DNA of 64,000 nt, from assembly GCA_964019135.1 (NCBI GenBank), contig CAXHSH010001334.1:1-64000 (forward strand), in the 5' to 3' direction. Positions within the stretch are counted from its first letter, which is position 1. Every line of letters begins with the position of its first letter. The DNA is from Arenicola marina. Taxonomy: Eukaryota; Annelida; Polychaeta; Arenicolidae. The translations under genes were made by a program, and so were the position numbers. The notes under the pieces are model-generated. The model had not been told where the DNA came from. It did no database searches and saw only the letters and a list, made by a program, of their open reading frames with translations. Below, one piece after another: positions 1 to 10,970 of this stretch.

Positions 1-3000
1 TCGTCACTTAGAAAAATTATTTTACTTTTCCGAAAGTCTTACATTATCAAACGATGTTCAGTATTTAACATAATGTTTCACTTAAAACGTCTTTCATAAA
101 TATTTTCGTTAGGGGAGCACATCACTTCATTTAATATGAGTCAACTTGTTACAAATAATTGCCAAGTGTTAAATTATCCCTCACTTGTTTGTTTCGTTGC
201 CATATCTTAAAATTGTGGGCAATGTTTAGAATCACATTTTATGTTTTCACGTTATGAACTTTGTAATTTCTCTGGTACGCAGCGGGTTTATAAAGACTTC
301 AGTCACAAGGTGCAATGAAAGAAAACGTACTCGGTTAGAAAGAAGGCCAGATTTTGAAGAGGGGCCGCCATCATTGAGACTAATGAGATGATGACATGAT
401 TCGTTGGTTTTCAGAGACCGCGCGTATGTCTGTTTGGTGGTGTAACGGTAAACTACAGAGACTGCCATACCGCGGAAGCTGCGGGATGTGCATCTTATAT
501 ATACATCGTGACAAATTCGATGACGAAGGACCTCGCACCAGACAGATAGTTGATGATAAGACAATTCGGTTATTGCTCGACTCCACATAAACTCACTGAG
601 TCGTGGCGTGACGTATGCCTACCCCATAGATCGTTACGTCGAAAGATCCCAAACGTCACTTCATAAGAAGGATTGGTGTCATAAAAGTCGGATCTGCACC
701 ACGCATTCCCTTGTTGATTACTGACGTAGATACATCCAGCACAAGTTCTGTGGTTATTCCAAGATTTCTTTCAATAAAGTCATCGTGAATAGATAAAACA
801 GAGCTTACTTACATTGCATATTCGAAAAAGAAGAACATTGCTTGTTACCTTAACAATATCGTTCATTATTCACACAGATACTTTCTCTGAGCATTTGCTC
901 GTTATCTAAACAGAAACTCCTAGACGTAACTTATCATTCGATTCACTAAATTGTGTTAGTCGTACTGTTTCACATTAGTGCTTTAGCAAATGACGCATTA
1001 TAGGGAGACGTATGGCGTGTCAGTTACTTAATTAGTTTAGTTTTTGCTAACTGGAGTGCAGAGCCGATTTACATCACCTGCTTTGCAAAAGGGCTATGGG
1101 CCCCCGAACACATCACACATATATCGTGCCAAGCGTAATGGTATGGTTCGCAATTTATACTTCACTTAGAATCTATCCCATATACGTTGTCTGCGTTCGT
1201 TTGTCATTCAGTGTTGGTTAAAAGATACCATCAACCTAAGTGAAACATTTTCTGTAATAAATCTATCATCACTACATGAACCAGTTTTCTCTTAGCGTGG
1301 ACTAAGATGTTATATTACAACAATAGAACCGGTTATTTATATCTTACTGGTCTGATCATATGCTAGCTGAACTAAAACTCCTCTACGTAATTTATAATTC
1401 GATTCATCAACTTGTGTTGCATTTGTTATTTCCCATTAGTTCGTTCACAAATAACTCATTTCATATGTTCACCTGTTCAACATTATATCTGTGTCGTTTC
1501 TTTTCACCTGTGACTAAACACATAGATTATGTTAACGACACATATCGTGTGTTATTTACTTAAACACTTTACGATTGTGTAATCGTAATGCAAACCCTGT
1601 TTATAGCATTTGCTTAGTAAAAGATATATGCACGACGAAGCATTTTACACATCAATCACGACATACGTGTAAATGTATGTTTTACATTTAGTATTCACCT
1701 GAAATATATGATATAAATTATTACATTCTTGCTGTCGTTCGCTGTAGTTGGGAATTAGAATTCCACCATGATTGAAGCATTTATTGTACAACCTATCTAA
1801 GGCGGGGTTTATACTTACCTTGCGCAATAGTTCATTCACTGAAACAAAGTCATAGTGCATGTTGTATTAAACAAATCACTCGTCATGCACACCTGCATAT
1901 TGGTCTTCTATGTTAACCAACCTGAGACTCATTCGCATAATTTGGGGATAGACGTGTAACACGGTGCACATTTAATGCGCACTTGAAATGCATTACTTAC
2001 AAGTTATTACTTTCTTTTGTAGTTCAACATATATTGATATAGAACTCCACCATGTTTGAAACAATTATTGTACTAAGCCTATCATCACAACATAAGGCGG
2101 GGCTTATACTTACATTGCGCAACATTTGACTTACTGAAAGCAAAGTCACAGTACATGTTACATTTCACACATCACTTGTTATCGACACCTAACTATTCTG
2201 ATCATATGACAATTAAGCAATGTTCCCATCACGTAATTTTTTATATTATTCCCTAACTTGTATCACGCATATTATTTCATATTAGTCCTTTAACAAATGA
2301 CATTATATATGCACTTAGGTCCTCTAACGACACAAAATGTATACGTGTAATGCTTCTCTCGATCCTTGTTTAAACACATCTCATAAAAGCGACAGCTATG
2401 ACAAGTATTTACTCAATCGTCTTTTATTTGGTTAACGAGAGTGTAAATCCGCGTTGCATCCCTTGCTCCACAAGAGATATATGGGACCAAACATTCCGCA
2501 CATCAATCATCAAACCCGTACAAAATGATTCGCATTTAATGTTCACTTCAAAAGTTTTACATCAAAATTATTACATTCTTCCGTCGTTCGCTGTATGTTG
2601 ATATATAGCTTCGAAATAATTGAACAGTTATGTTACTAAACCTATCATCACTAAAGGAAGCAGAGCTTATTCTTACAAATATTTTGCTAGCTGAAAACAA
2701 AATCATATAACAGAGTTCATTAAACATATCACTCGCTATACATACCTAACTACTCTGACTATATCTTAATTTAACAGAAACTCCTCCATGTAACTTATTG
2801 TGTAGCTTCTCAACTTGCACTACGCAATTTATGTCGCACCGGATCCTAAACAAATTACGCATTACATTTTCGTCTATTTTCTCGGCCACTATATTCATAC
2901 ACAAAAGTTTTCCATTTCTTCGGTTGTTCGTTGTAGGTTGATCAAGAACTCCAACTTAATGGAATTTTTATTTAAATAAACCTATCATTGTTACATTAAG

Positions 3001-3520
3001 CACAGCTTACTTGCCACGTACGATCGAAAAAAACATAACACTACATGTTACATTAAACATGTTACTCATTTTTTCGTCCTACGTACACTGATCATACCGT
3101 TTCTTTTCGCATTTGTCTCAACATATATTATAACCACGACACCTATACAGCTGGTTATTCTCTTACAATTGGCAACTTCAGTGCAATCCAAATTTACACC
3201 ACTTGCTTTGCAAGAGATCTATGTTCCGCCAGACACATCATACGTCAATCGTGACACACGTGCAGAATGGTTTACATTTAATGTATACTTGAATGTCATA
3301 CATAAAAGTTGTTACGTTATTCCATAGTTCATTGTACTCTGATACATAACTTTAACATAATTGAAACAATGTTTTACATCATGACTACATCAACCCAAGC
3401 TTACTGGTTTCAGTCCAGAAATGTACAGAATACACATGTATTCGTTTTATCATTGCCTACGGGTTCCACGAGTGTTACATAAATACGCAAACATGACATA
3501 TGAAACACTGAATACATAAA
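1..3520. repeat. AT-rich diverged satellite block A
   Basis: No coding region is supported here; the short open frames are chance. Recognisable blocks recur: a CTCCTAGACGTAACTTAT-like segment near 905, 1360, 2210 and 2775, and a CCTATCATCACTACATAA-like segment followed by GCAGAGCTTACTTACATTGC near 780, 1260, 1780, 2085, 2650 and 2985. Spacing is irregular (about 300-560 bp, some doubled), which suggests an old tandem family that has diverged and lost pieces. The same blocks resume at 10971, so a once continuous satellite was split by the insertion at 3521-10970. Confidence 0.6.
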
Positions 3521-4203
3521 CTTATATTTATTGTCTTAGCGCTCTCAACATTAGACAACGAAAACGTTAAGTATATTTATTATCGTTGATTTATGTATAC
3601 CGAAGATATCGTTCGATTAGAAAGATTGCTAGATTACTATCATAATTAATCTTGTTAGGTTCTCCACCCTCGCATGATGATAACGATCAGCGGATGGATT
3701 AAATACAAGTCATATGTAACAGCGATTTGTTGTTAAGGTCATTTTATTAAATGACTGATGGAAAGCAATACCTGGTTGGCAGGTTGCATATCATGAATAC
3801 AAAGCTTCAAGCAAAGCTTGACCACATTGAAATGTCTGCCTTTTAGCAGTGCCATATAATTAAATCTATATCTTGTAAATACCAAATAACTTTAATTGAT
3901 CCTGCTTTAAATATAAGCAATGACATGACTGTTGTGAGGGCGTCCAAAGGCCCAAACCAATACAAAGACACTTTAATCAAGGAATAGGGAGAGGTGGGCG
4001 GGTTGTTGTCGCACGTCCAGCGTCACCAACGTCCACAGCAGAGAGAAGGAACGGCGGCTCCGATTGGATATATATATGGACGAGCTCAGAGCTGTGATTG
4101 GACAACACATTTTTTTCTAATAACCGAAACAACCGATCACCACCAACAAGTTGGCCACACCGACCGCAAACAATAAAATAGCTTACATAGTAACCTTTGA
4201 ATT
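3521..4203. mobile_element. Short copy of the DIRS-like element (both ends, little between)
   Basis: This unit consists of a left block of about 430 bp (3521-3952, beginning ATTTATTGTCTTAGCGCTC), about 46 bp unique to this copy, and a right block of about 205 bp (3999-4203, ending GTAACCTTTGAATTT). The left block recurs almost exactly at 4198-4628 and the right block at 10766-10970, which are the two ends of the long copy. It therefore looks like a non-autonomous version of the same element, joined head to tail to the long copy. It has no coding capacity. Family assignment rests on the recombinase remnant inside the long copy. Confidence 0.6.
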
Positions 4204-4799
4204 TATTGTCTTAGCGCTCTCAACATTAGACAACGAAAACGTTAAGTATATTTATTATCGTTGATTTATGTATACCGAAGATATCGTTCGATTAGAAAGA
4301 TTGCTAGATTACTATCATAATTAATCTTGTTAGGTTCTCCACCCTCGCATGATGATAACGATCAGCGGATGGATTAAATACAAGTCATATGTAACAGCGA
4401 TTTGTTGTTAAGGTCATTTTATTAAATGACTGATGGAAAGCAATACCTGGTTGGCAGGTTGCATATCATGAATACAAAGCTTCAAGCAAAGCTTGACCAC
4501 ATTGAAATGTCTGCCTTTTAGCAGTGCCATATAATTAAATCTATATCTTGTAAATACCAAATAACTTTAATTGATCCTGCTTTAAATATAAGCAATGACA
4601 TGACTGTTGTGAGGGCGTCCAAAGGCCCACACGACCGAAGGGAGCGCCCCACAAAAGCCAATGGCAATCCCATACTATCAAACCCAACACACTGCAGCAA
4701 GCCCCTGCTTTAACCGCCGTGCCGTGAGTCCAAATAGTAAAGATTGAGGCATATGACCAGGCTATGCTTGAAACTTCGTACAAAAAAAAATAAAAAAAT

Positions 4800-5690
4800 A
4801 TATATACAGAGAGCGAGCCTCTGCTCTACACCCTATGTGAGTCCATCAATAACACACGATCGTCGTTACAAGCCAGGAATATTTAAAATATTCTAGATAT
4901 AAGCGAATCCTCAAGAAAATAACTGTTAATAGGGGGAGCCCCTGCTCTACACCCTATGCAGTTAAGTATCAACACCACACAACCGTCTTGACAAGCTAGT
5001 AATATACACATATCCTAGATATGAACCTATCATCAAGACTAATAATCATACATAGGGGGAGCCCCTGCTCTACACCCTATACAGTTAAGTATCAACACCA
5101 CACGACCATCGTAACAGGCTAGTAATATACACATATCCTAGATATGAACCAATCATCAAGACTAATAATCATACATAGGGGGAGTCCCTGCTCTACACCC
5201 TATACAGTTAAGTATAAACACCACACGACCATCGTAACAGGCTAGTAATATACACATATCTTAGATATGAACCAATCATCAAGACTAATAATCATACATA
5301 GGGGGAGTCCCTGCTCTACACCCTATACAGTTAAGTATCAACACCACACGACCATCGTAACAGGCTAGTAATATACACATATCCTAGATATGAACCAATC
5401 ATCAAGACTAATAATCATACATAGGGGGAGCCCCTGCTCTACACCCTATTAAGTTAAGTATAAACACCACACGACCGTCGTGACCAGCTAGTAATATACA
5501 CATATTCTAGATATGAACCAATCATCAAGACTAATAATCATACATAGGGGGAGCCCCTGCTCTACACCCTATACAGTTAAGTATCAACACCACACGACCG
5601 TCGTGACAAGCTAGGAACATACTCATATTCAAAATATAAACCAATCACCAAGAACAATAATTATATTGGGTAAGCCCTGCTATACACCCA
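4800..5690. repeat. About 122-bp tandem array, 7-8 copies
   Basis: Each unit carries GGGGGAGCCCCTGCTCTACA then CCCTAT, a CACACGACC segment, a TAGTAATATACACATATCC-like segment and CATCAAGACTAATAATCATA. Units start near 4810, 4931, 5053, 5175, 5297, 5421, 5544 and (partial) 5664. The central copies are nearly identical and the outer ones diverged, as expected from unequal exchange. The array lies between the recombinase remnant and the left end of the DIRS-like element, so it belongs to that element's 3' noncoding part or expanded inside it. Weaker relatives of the GGGTGAGCC...ACACCCTAT motif continue to about 5880. Confidence 0.85.
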
Positions 5691-6061
5691 ATGCAGTCAG
5701 GAATTAACACCCGTAAAGGTAGCTATAAGATAGATGTAACAAACATTCCGTTTATATTGGGGTCCGCCCTTATTAACGAGGATATTTACAACGCAGCTTC
5801 AACACATTCAGCACGAACACTCCTGACGCGTACGCCCAAACATATAGGGTGAGCCTTTAGCCTAAATCCTAACATTCATGGTGTAAACAATGGATAGTTC
5901 ATACACATGAAGAGAAAACTCAAATTACGCTATTAAGTAGGTTCACCTAGGAGCTAAAAGCTACCCCTTGTAAAACTACTACGAATAGTTGTTATCAGCT
6001 TGGGGTAGGAACGTTAACAGGAGGAAGAATTATGTGTGAATGAATTATGGGCGAATGTGTT

Positions 6062-7040
6062 TCATGCACGCATTCGATCCGACCTGCCGGATTGTCCGAT
6101 AGTGGCATCAGACACCCCCAAAGCAGCCGCATGAGTTGCAGCGCCTATTCTGAAGGAATGGGACTTAATACGAGTTTGGTCAATACCCGCCAGTTTGAGT
6201 GATTTGTTTAAGCTGGTGACAAAGTAGGTCATGGAGACCGGAGACCCATTAGACAGAAGAAACAAAGGCCTAGGAGCTGACCCTCTAGCGTTCCAATATT
6301 TCCCAATGGCAAGCATTGGGCAGTAAGGAGAAAAGATGGTGTTTCTTTTCTACCTTTAGAGTGTTTGAATCATTTCAGATGACAGTTTAGCGTGACAGTG
6401 CCATTGCCAAAATTGAGACAAATGCCTGCCAGCTGCAAAACATGTTTAGTTGAAATTGAAGTAACTGATAACTTATCTATCCTTAAAAAGGCGCGAAACT
6501 ATAACAAATACCTAGCTTAGGGGAGAGACCGCTCATATGGTGAGAAGAGCAGATATTTAAGTTTTATCAATTAGCGAGTGCAGCATAAAAGAGTAATAGG
6601 TTATCACTTGTCAGGTGAGTTTTAGATTTCCTTTCTTGAAAAGCAAATCTAGCATTACGATCTGGTTTGCACGAGAGATGAAAGGCAAATGAGATAACTG
6701 ATACCTGGCTTATGATAATTGCTGGAGCGAAACCTGTTGGCAACATAAACGCTATATAAGTCATAATTCGAACCGGTTCAATTGTAGAAGGTGGTAGTTC
6801 AAGAAAATAGTTACCACAGAACTCCAAAAATCTCCCCAAAGCCTTATGATAAGATATTCTAGTATACAGTAGGCTTGAGGGTGATCGGGCAAGTGGAATA
6901 ACTTGGTGATAAATCCAACCAAGGAGGCACCATTCTGGCCGACTCCGCATGGAAATTTGACAAGTTTGTTGTTCCGGGAAGGTACTTGGCTCTGAATAGG
7001 ATATTAAATTCCACTGACAGCATTTTCTGACTAGAACCAT
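6062..7040 (-). pseudogene. Tyrosine recombinase (integrase) remnant of the DIRS-like element
   Basis: The N-terminal half (7040-6567) shows a core-binding-type stretch with SYHKALGRFLEFC and TYIAFMLPTGFAP. The C-terminal half (6316-6062) shows KSHSFRIGAATHAAALGVSD, which fits the conserved H-x-x-R box of tyrosine recombinases. In DIRS, Ngaro and PAT elements this enzyme joins a circular DNA copy into the genome in place of an LTR integrase. It is a broken fossil. Confidence 0.7.
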
Positions 7041-7232
7041 GATATTAGGGTCCTAGCTGGGACGATTACTTATTAATAATAAATAACCACTGCTTCATTG
7101 TCACAACAAAATAAACCAGCTTGGTTTGCAACAAATTTCCTCAAAGCGCAATCGCTACTAGCAAAGTATGAGCTCCAAGACAGTGATGTGAAAGACTTTC
7201 CACGACTCTGGCCATGGACCGCTGAACCACTT

Positions 7233-7469
7233 TCAACCAAATATTCCTGCAAACCTCAAACTACCGGAAGCATCGGTGAAGAGTTTGAATCGATACGAAG
7301 AAAACCAGCGTTTATCAATATACATAAATTTACCATTAAATGACGGAAGAAAACCATGCCAAGCCGCTAAACCTTTCCGTGCCTCACTGTTCAAACGAAT
7401 GTGATGAAAAGGTTTACTAATGTTATCAGTCTCTGGCAAAAAGCTCTTCCTGGAACAATCACCTTGCAA
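7233..7469 (-). pseudogene. Reverse transcriptase/RNase H remnant of the DIRS-like element
   Basis: The minus-strand frame reads HHIRLNSEARKGLAAWHGFL, then FKLFTDASGSLRFAGIFG. In DIRS-type elements the end of the reverse transcriptase is followed by a TDAS box that begins the RNase H fold. Position and strand agree with the recombinase and ORF1 remnants on either side. Only this part of the polymerase is recognisable. Confidence 0.6.
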
Positions 7470-7654
7470 GCAAAAATTGGCTCGAGCATAGGTTGTTTCA
7501 CAACAGAGGGTGATTTGGGCTAATTGATGTAGACGGTTCTATTTCGACAGGGATATGAAATCCCTCAGAAAACCCTGTAAGAGAGATTCAGATTGTGTTG
7601 ACAATATAACATTGGGTAATTCTTACATTGACTGGGTTGGGAATGATCTTGTCA

Positions 7655-8562
7655 TCAACCAGAGTCGGCAGTTTTGTTTAGATATTTGATTAATTGGGGT
7701 ATTTTTAAGCATTGCTCTGGCGACAGGTCAGGCGATATTACTTCCCTGCTTGGCTCGACATTGTATTTGAGGGGGAGGTCCCTTACAGGTGATACATTGG
7801 TGTTTAAGAGGCAACTGCGCCCTTCGGGACAGGTTTTACTGTTTAACTTGAAGCAAAAGCTGTTGCCCTGTGGACGAAAAGGCTGGGAACTGGATCTGCC
7901 TCTAATAGGTGTGAAGAAAGGTCTGGTAGTTTTGGACATAAATGTCCATAACGGTCAAAATGCATCAGTCCATTTGTCAATATAGAAATTGAGATTTGCT
8001 AGAACATATAAATATAGCCGCAGTGGTTTCGTTTAAATACATGAGGCTAATTTGAGATGAGGTTTTAATATTCTTTTCTAGCATATCTCCCAGGTCCACT
8101 CACTCATTTACTTAGATCTTATGTCTTATCCTATCAGGGACATGACTGCTCATCGGAATGTCAGAATAATCTGATGGGATTAAACTGCACCCACCAAGGG
8201 TTAATTAGTAACCTGTTTCACAGTTGATAAGGCATAAACCCAGTATCTCATGAGCCAGTTGTACAGGGTTACTTGTACCTTCAGAATAGTGAGTACATGT
8301 GCTCTTGCTTTCTGCGTGGACTGCCTGTGCAGTTGCTCGCTCGCGACGATTGATGACAGCGTCTGCTCCTTGATTCTGGCAACCAAAGTTGCATTTGGAT
8401 CCGGGGTTTCTGGTTCCTCTCATCTTCACCGTAAGGTAGAACCGCCTGTAGCTGGGACACCGTTCTTTTCCTTCTTGGAGGTAGTAGCTCCGGAAAAATA
8501 AAGTCTGCATCGACTTGTCTACAGGTCAGAGACATTGATCTGAAACTTAGGGTATATGGCAA
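7655..8562 (-). pseudogene. ORF1 (gag-like) remnant of the DIRS-like element
   Basis: Minus-strand frames include RPQGNSFCFKLNSKTCPEGR, which resembles the Cys-containing motif near the end of DIRS ORF1 proteins. Farther upstream (about 8510-8205) there is a polar segment with no recognisable motif. The assignment depends on that motif and on order relative to the RNase H and recombinase parts. It is a fossil. Confidence 0.45.
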
Positions 8563-9520
8563 AAAAGAAGAGGAATATTCAAATTATATCCCCATGGATA
8601 GGTCAGTCATCTGGCAGTCAGTGATATACTTACAACTGCATCTTCAATTTAATATTTATAATTGGGTTAACATTGACTGGTGTATTCAGCATATTCATCA
8701 CTGATATAAACCAGATATTCAATACATATTAATGTATTAAGGAAATGTAATAAAAGATGCAAACCATTTTGGTGCACATGCAGATATGAGTCAACTATAT
8801 TATATAAAAGAAGCAAATATGTGGCATTAGATTATACCCAAGGTTGTAAATTTTAGACAACCTGAAATTGGTAAGGTAATAATTATTAATATAATAAGAC
8901 CTTTCCAGACAGAAAAAGCAGCATATTCATAATATGCAAAATAGTGCAGGTTGCACTTATAACTGATCAACCTTATCCTCCTCAGAGAAAGGGACAACTG
9001 ATCAACCTTATCCTCCTCAGAGAAAAGGGACAACCGAGTGGGGTAATCTGGCTTAATAGAGTGCAATGATTGACATCAGCTAGTGTATGACAGCAAACAG
9101 TTGTCCAGTTGTATTCTATTGAAAATTAGTTCAATAAGAAACATTAGTTGAGTATCAGCCTTACAATACAAATGGACAATGCCATGCTACCAAAAGATAT
9201 CCCTATTCAATTGGACGAAAATGCCTCCAACTTGTAAGAGCAAAGCATAATCATCGAACTAGAATACCTTTAAGCTTCCATCAGAAACTGTGCAAAGCCA
9301 GAAAAGTGTGGAATCTTCTTGCCAGAGGCATACAATATCCTTATGACAGCTCTTGTTTACATGCTTGTAATAAAGCAGTCTATGAAATATATTCGCAAAT
9401 CAGTATAAACTGATATAAAGCCTGTAAAAGTGTCATATCACTTTTACAGCAAGAGCTATCATGTCCACATATAACAGGCATACCCTGTATCCCCACTCAC
9501 CATGCGTATATGGCAGATCT
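8563..9520. other. Noncoding stretch in the 5' part of the DIRS-like element
   Basis: No gene is seen. It contains an imperfect 35-bp tandem duplication around 8965-9035 (AACTGATCAACCTTATCCTC twice). The rest is AT-rich without recognisable structure. Confidence 0.4.
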
Positions 9521-9527
9521 CACAGTG

Positions 9528-9963
9528 CAATAAAGAATAACAGGCATTCCTGTTCTTTGCCACGCAAAACTCTCTCACAATGACATGTGGCCACACACCA
9601 CGACATGCCTACATGTGGCCACTCACCACGACATGCCTACATGTGGCCACTCACCACGACATGCCTACATGTGGCCACTCACCACGACATGCCTATATGT
9701 GGCCACTCACCACGACATGCCTACATGTGGCCACACACCACGACACGCCTACATGTGGCCACTCACCACGACATGCCAACATGTGGCCACACACCACGAC
9801 ATGCCAACATGTGGCCACTCACCACGACATGCCAACATGTGGCCACTCACCACGACATGCCCAATAAAGAAACAGGCATTCCTGTTCTTTGCCACGCAAA
9901 AATCTCTCACACTGCAATAAAGAATAACAGGCATTCCTGTTCTTTGCCACGCAAAAATCTGCA
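9528..9963. repeat. Nested minisatellites: 28-bp array between 55-bp repeats
   Basis: The inner array (about 9583-9858) has ten copies of a 28-bp unit, CCACGACATGCCTACATGTG plus GCCACTCA, with A/C and T/A variants. Its ACATGT core is self-complementary. It is bracketed by a 55-bp unit (CAATAAAGAATAACAGGCAT then TCCTGTTCTTTGCCACGC), seen once before (9528) and twice after (9862, 9917). The inner array appears to have expanded within a pre-existing 55-bp tandem repeat. Overlapping open frames here are products of the repeat and not genes. Confidence 0.9.
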
Positions 9964-10765
9964 TAAATTATACCTAATCCAAATGTTCGGAAAGGTGTAA
10001 ATTAAAATTATTGAAAGGCAAACATCCATAAGCCTTTGATACTCTACATATATTTGGCTTGTCCTCAAGCATTGAGATGGAAATCATCTGTAATTAATAA
10101 GAGGAAGTCCTCGGCTGTGCCAAACAGAAATAAGAGGATGCCTATTTGCCTTCGCTGTTAGTGTTAATAAACAGATACAGAACAACCAAGTGGGATTGAT
10201 ATGAAGACGCTAAACTTCAAATTCATATCTTGTTTGCTTATACCTATGGTTTATGACATACTGAAGTTGTTCTGCTAATAATTGGCAGCAACCACACCTG
10301 TTTACCTGGTGGCCATTTGACAGCTCAATAGCTAAATCAATAATGCCATAATATGAACATTGTCACTTGTCAGTGACATTTACTGGATACATATGTTGGG
10401 GTGACAGGTCATTTGTACCAATATCTAAAATGCTTCCATAATTTGCCATGTTAATAAATTCACTGGTGGGAGAGACTATGTTAAATGTCAAACCCATGTC
10501 ACTTAGAAGTCTTAGACTCAAGTCAGTTAGTGTCAGTATCACCAACACTCAACAGCAACACTGTCCCTGTCACACCAGGCAACACGAGCCGGGTCAACCT
10601 TCAGCCGGCTCCTGAAGGAATGACCAATGAACAAAAACTTAGACATTGTCATGTAACCACAAGTAACACTCAGTCAGAAACTAACTTATTGTCACATAAA
10701 TTAATGTGAAAACTAATATAACCCAGTGTTTCAAACCACAAACAGATAAAAGCCGGATAAACCAA
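9964..10765. other. Noncoding stretch
   Basis: No gene, RNA or clear repeat is seen. It lies between the minisatellite and the promoter-like end block of the DIRS-like element and would be its 5' untranslated part if the element is continuous. Confidence 0.35.
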
Positions 10766-10970
10766 GTTGTTGTCGCACGTCCAGCGTCACCAACGTCCAC
10801 AGCAGAGAGAAGGAACGGCGGCTCCGATTGGATATATATATGGACGAGCTCAGAGCTGTGATTGGACAACACATTTTTTTCTAATAACCGAAACAACCGA
10901 TCACCACCAACAAGTTGGCCACACCGACCGCAAACAATAAAATAGCTTACATAGTAACCTTTGAATTTTT
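10766..10970 (-). promoter_or_regulatory. Promoter-like 5' end block of the DIRS-like element
   Basis: Read on the minus strand, this block holds CCAATCACAG, then TATATATATCCAATCGG, then a pyrimidine-rich CCGTTCCTTCTCTCTGCTG. That order (CCAAT, TATA, initiator-like tract) is what a polymerase II promoter would show. The same block occurs at 3999-4203. Retention in both copies fits an element end needed for expression. No start site can be proven from sequence. Confidence 0.45.

Larger units (their letters stand above)
4198..10970 (-). mobile_element. DIRS-like tyrosine-recombinase retroelement fossil, long copy
   Basis: Recognisable parts lie in DIRS order on the minus strand: an ORF1 (gag-like) remnant around 8562-7655, a reverse transcriptase/RNase H remnant around 7469-7233, and a tyrosine recombinase remnant around 7040-6062. 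A tandem array then occupies 4800-5690, and the left block forms the 3' end. The right block (10766-10970), read on the minus strand, is the 5' end and carries CCAAT motifs and a TATATATA box, as a promoter would. The element is clearly broken, with several breaks and only part of the polymerase recognisable, and looks old internally. Its two end blocks match those of the short copy closely. It may contain later insertions between 8.6 and 10.7 kb. Confidence 0.6.

Noticed and set aside
9580-10000. Long repetitive open frames (HDMPTCGHSPRHAYM-type) as a repeat protein gene
   Set aside because: All three frames are open because of the 28-bp minisatellite, with no start context, domain or splice support.
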